A stretch of 64,000 bases of DNA, from contig DPXQ01000005.1 in assembly GCA_003527225.1 (NCBI GenBank), positions 36,683-100,682 on the forward strand, read 5' to 3'. Under the pieces are notes generated by a model. The model did no database searches. It saw nothing but the letters and a program-made list of their open reading frames with translations, and had not been told where the DNA came from. Positions 36,454-44,057 of this stretch are shown here, one piece after another. The translations under genes were made by a program, and so were the position numbers. The stretch is from Rhizobium sp. Its GTDB lineage: Bacteria; Pseudomonadota; Alphaproteobacteria; Rhizobiales; Rhizobiaceae. Each line of letters begins with the position of its first letter. The stretch's first letter is position 1.

Positions 36454-38105
36454 AGCGGCTCTTGCGTATCTTCGTCCGTGTCTGGCGGCCGCATTTTAAG
36501 GGGCTGGCTCTCGGAAGCCTTCTCGCAGTTCTGGTGCTTGTCGCGGGCATTGCGTTGCTCGGTCTTTCCGGCTGGTTCATCACCGCGACCGGCATTGCCG
36601 GATTGGCAGGCATCGGCATCGCGTTCGACGTTTTCAGCCCAAGCGCGGCGATCCGGTTCCTCGCGCTCGGCCGCGCGGCTGCCCGCTATGGCGAACGTGT
36701 GCTGACCCATGACGCAACATTGCGAGGCCTTGCCGAATTGCGCGGGCAACTTCTTGCTGGAATGACCCGGATGCCCCTGCGGAAGCTCGCCGCGCTCAAC
36801 GGCTCGGAACGTCTCAATCACCTGACGCTCGATGTCGACGCGCTGGACGGACTGGCGCTTCGGCTCGTCATTCCCTTGCTGTCAGCCTTCTTCGTGGTGG
36901 CTGCCTTCCTGCTCTTACTCTGGCAAATTGAAAGCGGGGCAGTCGCTGCATGGCAGGGAGGAAGCTATGGCCTCGGATTGATGCTGGCGCTTGCCCTGAT
37001 GTTGAAGGTCTCATTGCGTCCTTCGCGTTTGGCGCACAAGGCGTTGCAGGCGGTCAGGCTGCGGTTCATCGACCTGATGCGTGCGCGGCCCGAACTTGCC
37101 GTTTCCGGGCAGCTGGAGCTGCAGCGCCAGACCGTGCTGGATGCCCAGTCACGACTGCAGCGAGACCAGGCCCGCGTAGACCTTGCCGAACGAATTTCCG
37201 GGGTGTTGCTGGCTTCCGCCGGGACGATCGCCGCTGCGGGCAGCTTCTATCTCGGTATCCGCCTGGCCGAGGCAAAGGTCATTGATCCCGCGCTTGCGGC
37301 CTTCGGTTTCTTCGGGGCGCTTGCGGTCGGCGAGATCATCGCGCCCATCCATCGCGGCATTTCCGAACTCGGGCGAATGATGGATGCTGCGCGGCGCGTG
37401 GACGGGCAGATGGCGGGTGGAGACGAGGTTCCTACAGTCCCCGGCGTAACGCCTCGCCCCGCCGGTTACGATGCACCCGTCCTCCGGTTCGAACGCGTTG
37501 CCTATAGCCAGTATGGCCGTTCGATCCTGCAGGATTTCGAAATTGCCGTACATTCCGGCGAAACGGTGGCGCTGACCGGTCCCAGCGGCATCGGCAAATC
37601 GACGGTGCTGCTTTTGGCTATGGGACAGCTCCTGCCCGCCAGTGGTCGTATCCTACTCGGCGGATGTGACGCTCGGGCGATAAGCGAGACGGCGCTGTTC
37701 AGTTTGGCATCTATGCTGCCGCAGCGGAGCGCACTGATGAGCGGGTCAATCATGGACGCACTCAGGCTGGCGTCTCCCGATGTCGATGAAGCGGAAGCCT
37801 GGTCCGCCCTTCGGGCCGCGAGCCTTGATCAAACCGTCACCGCAAAGGGGGGACTTGGTTTCACCCTCGGCGAAGGCGGATCCGGACTTTCCGGCGGGGA
37901 AAGGCGTCGCCTGGCGCTGGCCCGCGTTTTGCTGCGACGTCCCCGTCTGTTGCTTCTCGATGAGCCGACCGAAGGCCTGGACGAAAAGACTGCGGGGCTG
38001 GTTCTGACCAGCATCCGTGATTTTCTGCCCGAGGCGGCCATCTTGATGGCCTCGCACCGCACGATCGAGCGCGAATTCGCAAGCCGCATCGTCACGCTTG
38101 CGTGA
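36450..38105 (+). CDS. cydC: Cytochrome bd assembly ABC exporter subunit CydC
   Basis: A 551-residue partner of CydD. The membrane domain has the CydC-type ALLGLSGWFITATGIAG and RAAARYGERVLTHDATLR stretches, and the ATPase carries GPSGIGKST, LSGGERRRLALARVLL and LLLLDEPTEGLD. ATG overlaps the cydD TGA (ATGA). It is followed by a 140-base promoter region before cydA. Confidence 0.92.
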   Translation: MKRLLRIFVRVWRPHFKGLALGSLLAVLVLVAGIALLGLSGWFITATGIAGLAGIGIAFDVFSPSAAIRFLALGRAAARYGERVLTHDATLRGLAELRGQLLAGMTRMPLRKLAALNGSERLNHLTLDVDALDGLALRLVIPLLSAFFVVAAFLLLLWQIESGAVAAWQGGSYGLGLMLALALMLKVSLRPSRLAHKALQAVRLRFIDLMRARPELAVSGQLELQRQTVLDAQSRLQRDQARVDLAERISGVLLASAGTIAAAGSFYLGIRLAEAKVIDPALAAFGFFGALAVGEIIAPIHRGISELGRMMDAARRVDGQMAGGDEVPTVPGVTPRPAGYDAPVLRFERVAYSQYGRSILQDFEIAVHSGETVALTGPSGIGKSTVLLLAMGQLLPASGRILLGGCDARAISETALFSLASMLPQRSALMSGSIMDALRLASPDVDEAEAWSALRAASLDQTVTAKGGLGFTLGEGGSGLSGGERRRLALARVLLRRPRLLLLDEPTEGLDEKTAGLVLTSIRDFLPEAAILMASHRTIEREFASRIVTLA

Positions 38106-38151
38106 CCTCCTGCGACGGATTGGCGCAAAGGTATATCCGCAATACACCTTA

Positions 38152-38165
38152 TTGATCTCAATCAA
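38152..38165. promoter_or_regulatory. Perfect FNR/FixK anaerobox upstream of cydA
   Basis: TTGATCTCAATCAA matches TTGAT-N4-ATCAA exactly and lies about 80 bases before the cydA start. This strongly suggests oxygen-responsive control of cydABX by an FNR/FixK regulator. Confidence 0.8.
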
Positions 38166-38203
38166 ATCTTCCGGACGGCATCGGGAGTAGAAAGACCAGT
38201 ATG

Positions 38204-38218
38204 TGCATCCTGGATGCA
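38204..38218. promoter_or_regulatory. 15-bp palindrome upstream of cydA, candidate NsrR/Rrf2 operator
   Basis: TGCATCCTGGATGCA is a perfect 7+1+7 palindrome 27 bases before the cydA ATG and downstream of the anaerobox, a repressor-like position. A degenerate copy precedes cydD. The half-site order (GCATCC...GGATGC) is the reverse of the classical enterobacterial NsrR box, so assignment to NsrR is tentative. Confidence 0.6.
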
Positions 38219-38245
38219 TGTTTCAGGTCAGAGAGAGTTGAAACC

Positions 38246-39847
38246 ATGGAAATCGACATAGTCGAGCTGTCACGACTGCAATTCGCGATGACAGCGATGT
38301 ACCACTTCCTATTTGTGCCCCTGACGCTTGGCCTCTCCGTTATCATCGCGATCATGGAAACGGTCTATGTCATGACGGACCGCCCCATCTGGCGACAGAT
38401 GACGAAATTCTGGGGCACCCTGTTCGGCATCAACTTCGTGCTGGGCGTCGCCACCGGGATCACGATGGAATTCCAGTTCGGCATGAACTGGAGCTACTAC
38501 AGTCACTATGTCGGCGACATCTTTGGCGCGCCGCTGGCGGTCGAAGGCTTGATGGCGTTCTTCCTCGAGGCGACATTCGTCGGACTGTTCTTCTTCGGCT
38601 GGGAAAAGCTGTCGAAGCGCGCCCATATGATTGTCACCTGGCTGGTTGCCATCGGTTCGAACTTTTCCGCGCTCTGGATCCTGATCGCCAATGGCTGGAT
38701 GCAGAACCCGGTCGGTGCCGAATTCAATCCAATGTCGATGCGCATGGAGATGACTTCATTCTTCGATGTCGTCTTCAACACGGTCGCGCAGGCGAAATTC
38801 GTCCATACGGTTTCGGCAGGCTACGTCACCGCCTCCGTCTTCGTGCTCGGCGTATCGGCCTGGTACTTGCTGAAGGGACGTCACACGGACCTTGCCCGGC
38901 GATCGATTGCGGTCGCGGCCTCGTTCGGCCTCGCCTCGGCACTTTCCGTCGTCGTCCTCGGCGACGAATCCGGCTACTCGGTCACCCATGACCAGAAGAT
39001 GAAGCTCGCAGCCATCGAAGGCATGTGGGAAACCCAGCCGGCGCCGGCCTCGTTCACGCTCGTCGGCATTCCCGATCAAGAGGCACGCGAAACCCATTAC
39101 GCCCTTCACATCCCCTATGTGATGGGCCTTATCGGCACGCGCTCGCTGACCGGCGAAATCCCCGGTATCGATGACCTCGTCAAGCAAGCGGAGGAACGCA
39201 TCCGGTCCGGCCAGATCGCCTATGATGCGCTGATGACCTTCCGGGCCAACAAGGGCGCGGTTTCCGAAGAGGTCCGCACGACCTTCGAGGACCACAGCAA
39301 GGATCTCGGTTTCGCCCTTCTGCTGAAGCGCTATGTCGACGATCCGCGACAGGCGAGCGAAGACCAGATCAAACTGGCCGCCAACGACACGGTTCCGACC
39401 GTCTGGCCGCTCTTCTGGGCCTTCCGTCTGATGGTCGCGCTCGGCTTCTCCTTCATCGCGGTCATGGCCTGGTTCTTCTGGATGGCGTCCTTCCGCCGGA
39501 TGCAGTTCCCGCGTCTGGCGCTGTGGCTGGCCGTCATCATCATTCCGACGCCGTGGATCGCAGCCGAGCTCGGCTGGTTCGTCGCCGAATTCGGCCGCCA
39601 GCCCTGGACGGTCGATGGCGTTCTGCCGACGGCCCTGTCCGTCTCCCAGCTGTCCGTCACCGATCTGGCGATCACGCTGGCCGGCTTCGTGCTGTTCTAC
39701 ACCGTGCTGTTCGTCATCGAGATGGGGCTCATGCTCAAGTACATCCGCAAGGGCCCCTACATGGACGTGTCCGAGACAGATCAATGGCAGAAGCAGCATC
39801 GCGACCGGCTGAGTGCGCCCTCGCCGTTTGCCCAACCCGCGGAGTAA
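38246..39847 (+). CDS. cydA: Cytochrome bd ubiquinol oxidase subunit I
   Basis: A 533-residue catalytic subunit that oxidises quinol and reduces oxygen to water at haems b558, b595 and d. The N-terminal haem-ligand histidine is in MYHFLFVPLTLGLS, the second in AKFVHTVSAGY. The quinol-binding Q-loop (from about AAIEGMWETQPAP) is the long, E. coli-like form. The ATG at 38246 has a GAGAGAG ribosome site. The frame also opens at 38201, but that would cross the palindromic operator. cydB follows after five bases. Confidence 0.96.
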   Translation: MEIDIVELSRLQFAMTAMYHFLFVPLTLGLSVIIAIMETVYVMTDRPIWRQMTKFWGTLFGINFVLGVATGITMEFQFGMNWSYYSHYVGDIFGAPLAVEGLMAFFLEATFVGLFFFGWEKLSKRAHMIVTWLVAIGSNFSALWILIANGWMQNPVGAEFNPMSMRMEMTSFFDVVFNTVAQAKFVHTVSAGYVTASVFVLGVSAWYLLKGRHTDLARRSIAVAASFGLASALSVVVLGDESGYSVTHDQKMKLAAIEGMWETQPAPASFTLVGIPDQEARETHYALHIPYVMGLIGTRSLTGEIPGIDDLVKQAEERIRSGQIAYDALMTFRANKGAVSEEVRTTFEDHSKDLGFALLLKRYVDDPRQASEDQIKLAANDTVPTVWPLFWAFRLMVALGFSFIAVMAWFFWMASFRRMQFPRLALWLAVIIIPTPWIAAELGWFVAEFGRQPWTVDGVLPTALSVSQLSVTDLAITLAGFVLFYTVLFVIEMGLMLKYIRKGPYMDVSETDQWQKQHRDRLSAPSPFAQPAE

Positions 39848-39852
39848 CGACC

Positions 39853-41004
39853 ATGATTCTTCATCAACTTTTGGATTTCGAACTGCTGCGGGTCATCTGG
39901 TGGCTGCTGCTCGGCGTATTGCTGACCGGCTTTGCCCTGACCGACGGCTTCGACCTGGGTGTCGGTACGCTTCTGCCCTTCGTCGGCAGGACCGATGTCG
40001 AGCGTCGCATCGCCATCAACACCATCGGCCCTGTCTGGGAAGGGAACCAGGTCTGGTTCATCCTCGGCGGCGGTGCGATCTTCGCCGCCTGGCCGCCGCT
40101 CTATGCCGTGAGCTTCTCGGGTTTCTATCTCGCCATGTTCGCGGTGCTGGCAGCGCTGATCCTGCGCCCGGTCGGCTTCAAGTATCGCTCGAAGCGCGAC
40201 AGCGCCCTGTGGCGGTCGGCCTGGGACTGGGCGCTCTTCGTCGGCGGCGCGGTGCCGGCGCTGATCTTCGGCGTCGCCATGGGCAACGTCCTGCAAGGGG
40301 TGCCGTTCCGCTTCAACGACGACTTGATGATCTTCTACGAAGGCTCGTTCTTCGGCCTGCTCAATCCCTTTGCGCTTCTGGCCGGCGTGGTCTCACTCTC
40401 CATGCTGGTGATGCATGGGGCGGCATGGCTGCAGCTGAAGTCGGAAGGACCGGTTCAGGCGCGGGCCCGCAAGTTCGGCTCTGTCGCCGCCCTGGTGACC
40501 ATTCTCGCCTACGTGCTGGCAGGTGTCTGGCTGGCGTTGGGGATTTCGGGCTTTGCAATACCGGGAACCGCGGTCACCGACGGTCCGTCCAATCCGCTGC
40601 TCGGCGAGGTCATGCGCACACCGTCCTGGTTCGCAGCCTATTCAGAGCGCCCGTGGATTGCCGTTGCGCCGGTTCTCGGCATCATTGGTGCGGTCCTGAC
40701 GTTCTTCGGCCTCAGGGCCGGCCGGGAAATATCGACGCTGCTCTACTCAAAGCTGGCGATCACCGGCATCATCTCATCGGTCGGGCTGACGATGTTCCCG
40801 TTCATCCTGCCGTCCTCGCTTGATCCGAGGGCATCGCTCACGGTCTGGAACTCGTCGTCCTCGCACCAGACACTCTTCGTCATGCTGGTCATGGCAGTGA
40901 TCTTCGTCCCGATCATCCTCGCCTACACCGCCTGGGTCTACAAAGTCCTCTGGGGCAAGGTTACCGAGGACGACATCAATGCCGACAGCGGCACGGTTTA
41001 CTGA
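39853..41004 (+). CDS. cydB: Cytochrome bd ubiquinol oxidase subunit II
   Basis: A 383-residue integral membrane partner of CydA with the family signature GFALTDGFDLGVGTLLPF and GPVWEGNQVWFILGGGAIFAAWPP split over the first helices. The start at 39853 follows CGGAGTAACGACC, and cydX begins 14 bases after its stop. Confidence 0.96.
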   Translation: MILHQLLDFELLRVIWWLLLGVLLTGFALTDGFDLGVGTLLPFVGRTDVERRIAINTIGPVWEGNQVWFILGGGAIFAAWPPLYAVSFSGFYLAMFAVLAALILRPVGFKYRSKRDSALWRSAWDWALFVGGAVPALIFGVAMGNVLQGVPFRFNDDLMIFYEGSFFGLLNPFALLAGVVSLSMLVMHGAAWLQLKSEGPVQARARKFGSVAALVTILAYVLAGVWLALGISGFAIPGTAVTDGPSNPLLGEVMRTPSWFAAYSERPWIAVAPVLGIIGAVLTFFGLRAGREISTLLYSKLAITGIISSVGLTMFPFILPSSLDPRASLTVWNSSSSHQTLFVMLVMAVIFVPIILAYTAWVYKVLWGKVTEDDINADSGTVY

Positions 41005-41018
41005 AGGAGACAAGAACG

Positions 41019-41141
41019 ATGTGGTATTTTGCCTGGCTCTTGGGCCTGCCGCTCGCCGCGATCTTTGCCGTCGTCAACGCCATGTGGCTGGAGATGCAGG
41101 AAGATCGCACCATGATGAACCCGCCGGAAGGCAAACGTTGA
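41019..41141 (+). CDS. cydX: Cytochrome bd small subunit CydX
   Basis: A 40-residue single-pass protein, MWYFAWLLGLPLAAIFAVVN followed by AMWLEM and a charged tail. It matches the CydX/YbgT pattern (MWYFAWxLG...), and CydX stabilises the haems of the bd oxidase. An AAGGAGA ribosome site lies 9 bases before the ATG. It directly follows cydB and is small enough to be missed by automatic gene calling. Confidence 0.9.
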   Translation: MWYFAWLLGLPLAAIFAVVNAMWLEMQEDRTMMNPPEGKR

Positions 41142-41185
41142 CGCGCGATGCGTCGACCCGGCACATGTCCGGAGGGAATGAGACA

Positions 41186-42493
41186 GTGAAGACCAATCGC
41201 AGACAATTCATGGGCCTCGCGGCCACCGGGGCGGCGCTTGCCGTCGCCCCGCTTTCCAGTGTTTCGGCCGCGGCGCAGACCAAGACCTCGGCGCGGATCG
41301 TGATCCTCGGGGCCGGTGCGGCCGGAACGGCTCTGGCCAACCGGCTGGCGCAGCGCTTTGATGGTGCCAAGATCACCATCGTCGATGGCCGCAAGCAGCA
41401 TCTCTACCAGCCCGGTTTCACGCTGATCGCGGCCGGCCTCAAATCGGCAGACTATTCGGTCTCGAGCACCGGCGAATGGCTCCCGCGCAACATCGAATGG
41501 ATTGAGGCGGCGGCCGCCGAGATCGATCCGGAGGCAAAACAGGTCGTAACCGCGAGCGGGAAGGCTGTTCCTTACGACTTCCTCTTTGTCGCCACCGGCC
41601 TGCGACTCGACTATGGCGCGATCGAGGGCATGTCGCTCGACCTGATCGGCAAAGACGGCATCGGTTCCGTCTATGCCGGACCCGACTATGCGGCCAAGAC
41701 CTGGGAGGAGATGAGCCGTTTCACCGACAAGGGCGGCGTGGCACTGTTCTCGCGGCCGGCCACCGAGATGAAATGCGCCGGCGCGCCGCTAAAATACGCC
41801 TTCCTGACCGACGACTATGCGGTTCAGAAAGGCACGCGAAGCAAGTCTAAGATGATCTATGCGGCGCAGAACAAGACCTTCTTCTCCGTGCCGATCGTCA
41901 GCGAAAAGGTGCGCATGCTGTTCGAGGAACGCGGTATCGATTCGGTTTACGACCACGTCATGACCAAGATCGATCCGGGCCGTAAGATCGCCACCTTCAA
42001 GACACCGGAAGGCGACAAGGAGATCGGCTACGATTTCACCAACGTGATTCCGCCGATGCGCGCACCCGAAGTGGTGATGAATAGCCCGTTGCCGTGGAAG
42101 GAAGGTATCTGGGTCGATCAGGGCTGGGTCGAGGTCGACAAGCACACGCTGCGCCATGTGCGCTATCCGGACGTTTTTGCCGTCGGCGACATTGCCGGCG
42201 TGCCCAAGGGCAAGACGGCGGCCAGCGTCAAATGGCAGGTGCCGGTTGCGGTCGAACAATTGGCGGCGCAGATCGAGGGTCGCGAAACATCGGATCGCTA
42301 TGACGGCTATACATCCTGCCCGCTGATTACCCGGGTCGGCAAGGCCATGCTGGTCGAGTTCGACTATAACAACAATCTCACCCCGTCTTTCCCCGGCATC
42401 ATCGCGCCGCTCGAGGAACTGTGGATCTCCTGGCTGATGAAGGAAATTGCCTTGAAGCCCACCTACAACGCCATGCTGCGCGGTCGCGCCTGA
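41186..42493 (+). CDS. sqr: Tat-exported sulfide:quinone oxidoreductase family flavoprotein
   Basis: A 435-residue FAD protein. The N-terminus has a twin-arginine signal (TNRRQFMGLAATGAALAVAP), then the FAD motif RIVILGAGAAGTALANRLA. The pair of redox cysteines expected for sulfide:quinone oxidoreductases is present at about 197 (EMKCAGAP) and 378 (YTSCPLIT). I start at GTG 41186 with GGAGG 10 bases upstream; ATG 41165 is possible but has no ribosome site. It would oxidise sulfide on the periplasmic face and reduce quinone for the bd oxidase just upstream. A SoxF/FccB-like role without a cytochrome partner is the alternative. Confidence 0.85.
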   Translation: MKTNRRQFMGLAATGAALAVAPLSSVSAAAQTKTSARIVILGAGAAGTALANRLAQRFDGAKITIVDGRKQHLYQPGFTLIAAGLKSADYSVSSTGEWLPRNIEWIEAAAAEIDPEAKQVVTASGKAVPYDFLFVATGLRLDYGAIEGMSLDLIGKDGIGSVYAGPDYAAKTWEEMSRFTDKGGVALFSRPATEMKCAGAPLKYAFLTDDYAVQKGTRSKSKMIYAAQNKTFFSVPIVSEKVRMLFEERGIDSVYDHVMTKIDPGRKIATFKTPEGDKEIGYDFTNVIPPMRAPEVVMNSPLPWKEGIWVDQGWVEVDKHTLRHVRYPDVFAVGDIAGVPKGKTAASVKWQVPVAVEQLAAQIEGRETSDRYDGYTSCPLITRVGKAMLVEFDYNNNLTPSFPGIIAPLEELWISWLMKEIALKPTYNAMLRGRA

Positions 42494-42503
42494 GGAGGAT
42501 GCC

Positions 42504-42857
42504 ATGAAGGATTTGACTTTCGGGACGATGACCGCTGTTTTCGAGGAAATCTTCGGCCGCACGCTGTTCTGGGTTATGGTAGCCGCTGCGGCGATCATCA
42601 CGCTCGCCTATCTCTATGTGCTGATTCGCGATCGCCAGGTATCGTGGAAAAAGTTCCTGTGGGCCCAGCTTTCCATGCCGTTCGGCGCCGTCGCGGCCGT
42701 GGTCTTTGTCCAGACCATCACCCGCTCCGGCTTGCGCGATATCGGCGGTCCGATCGACGTCATCGTGCTCCTTGGCGTTGCAGCTATGGGTGCGATCGGC
42801 CTTGCGATCCTCGTCTACACGGCGCAGTCACTTATCCGGCCACCGGCCAGACGCTGA
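42504..42857 (+). CDS. DUF5368 membrane protein
   Basis: A 117-residue protein with three hydrophobic helices (about 20-40, 52-72, 83-108) and a basic tail. I recognise it as DUF5368-like (EEIFGRTLFWVMVAAAAI), a family of unknown function. GAGGAGG lies 5 bases before the start, and it is 10 bases after the sulfide:quinone oxidoreductase gene, so it is part of the same transcript. A role in supporting the oxidoreductase or the channel that follows is guesswork. Confidence 0.7.
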   Translation: MKDLTFGTMTAVFEEIFGRTLFWVMVAAAAIITLAYLYVLIRDRQVSWKKFLWAQLSMPFGAVAAVVFVQTITRSGLRDIGGPIDVIVLLGVAAMGAIGLAILVYTAQSLIRPPARR

Positions 42858-42874
42858 GCAAGAAGGACCAAGAC

Positions 42875-43852
42875 GTGAGCGACACTATCATGGAACCCGT
42901 GGGCCATTCGCGGCTGGAGCACTTTCCCGTCACCTTTTTTGCCATCGGCATGGGGATGATGGGCCTGACGCTTGCTCTGCACGCTGCCGGTAAGGCATTC
43001 GGCTGGCCCGAGATCGTCACCGAGACCGGGCTTGCGGTCTCGGCTTTTCTGCTCGCGTTGGTGAGCGTCGGCTATCTGCTCAAGGGCTTTGTCTATCCGC
43101 GTGCAGTCCTGGAGGAGTGGCATCATCCAGTGCGTATCGCCTTCTTCCCAGCGATATCGATCGCCTATCTGCTGCTTGCCACGGCCTTGATGACTGTGAA
43201 CGCAACGGCGGCCAACGCGGTCTGGATCGTGGCGACGGCAGCACAGGGTGCGCTTGCGCTTGCCGTGATCGGTGCCTGGATCGGCCATCGCCCCTTCCAT
43301 CCGCCACAGCTTTCACCCGCATGGTTTATTCCGGCGGTCGGGAACGTGGTTGTTCCGATTGCGGGAGTGCCGCTCGGGCATGTCGAGATTTCGTGGCTGT
43401 TCTTTTCCGGCGGGCTCATCTTCTGGGTGATATTGCTCACCCTCGTGGTCAACCGGCTGATGTTTCACGATCCGCTTCCCGGGCGCATGGTACCGACCTT
43501 GATGATCCTCGTTGCGCCGCCAGCTGTAGCGTATGTGGCTTGGCTGCGGCTATCGGGTGAGCCTGGCGCTTTCGGTCATATCCTTCTGAGTCTTGGCTAT
43601 GTTTTTGCGCTGATTGTGCTCACACAGGTCATGCGCATTCGTGGGATGCCCTTTGCGTTGTCGTGGTGGGCGCTGTCCTTTCCCGTTGCGGCCCTGGCCA
43701 TTGCGAGTTTCGCACATGGCGAAGCTATGCAGTCCGCTGCACATCGGGCGATCGGCGTGGGGCTCCTGAGCCTACTTGTTGCGATCATCATCTTGCTGCT
43801 GGTGCGTACCGCGATGGAGATCGCCCGAAAGGGGATTTGTGTACCTGAGTGA
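42875..43852 (+). CDS. SLAC1/TehA-family (TDT) anion channel or exporter
   Basis: A 325-residue membrane protein with ten predicted helices. HFPVTFFAIGMGMMGLTLAL and SPAWFIPAVGNVVVPIAG match the tellurite-resistance/dicarboxylate/SLAC1 superfamily, whose members pass sulfite, malate or other anions. I start at GTG 42875, seven bases after an AAGGA ribosome site; ATG 42890 is an alternative. Next to a sulfide oxidase and a tetrathionate-reductase-like cytochrome, export of sulfite or a related sulfur anion is the best guess. Confidence 0.8.
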   Translation: MSDTIMEPVGHSRLEHFPVTFFAIGMGMMGLTLALHAAGKAFGWPEIVTETGLAVSAFLLALVSVGYLLKGFVYPRAVLEEWHHPVRIAFFPAISIAYLLLATALMTVNATAANAVWIVATAAQGALALAVIGAWIGHRPFHPPQLSPAWFIPAVGNVVVPIAGVPLGHVEISWLFFSGGLIFWVILLTLVVNRLMFHDPLPGRMVPTLMILVAPPAVAYVAWLRLSGEPGAFGHILLSLGYVFALIVLTQVMRIRGMPFALSWWALSFPVAALAIASFAHGEAMQSAAHRAIGVGLLSLLVAIIILLLVRTAMEIARKGICVPE

Positions 43853-44057
43853 TCTCTCCCGGAGAAAGCGCGCCTGACGCTTCACGGGAGGATTGCGGAT
43901 TGCCAAGTGGGATAGCCACCTCGCTATCGTGGATAAGGGGGCTACCGCATTTGTTTCCGGCGAACGGAGGAGGGCGAAACCGATGCTGGACTATTCCGGA
44001 CCTTGGACTTACAAAAGGCGTAGCAGTACTCGCACGGCCCAAGACGAGGCGGTGACC
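43853..44057. other. Intergenic region before the octaheme cytochrome gene
   Basis: 205 bases without a supported gene. It contains an inverted repeat GATAGC-N6-GCTATC at 43911-43928 that could be an operator. I see no FNR box or copy of the cydA palindrome here, so transcription may come from the upstream operon or from a promoter I cannot identify. Confidence 0.4.

Noticed and set aside
43893..44057. N-terminal extension of the octaheme protein by 55 residues
   Set aside because: It would place a charged segment before an evident signal peptide; ATG 44058 has its own ribosome site.
43853..44057. Riboswitch in the leader of the octaheme gene
   Set aside because: I looked for conserved cobalamin, molybdenum-cofactor or similar cores and found only a short GATAGC inverted repeat.
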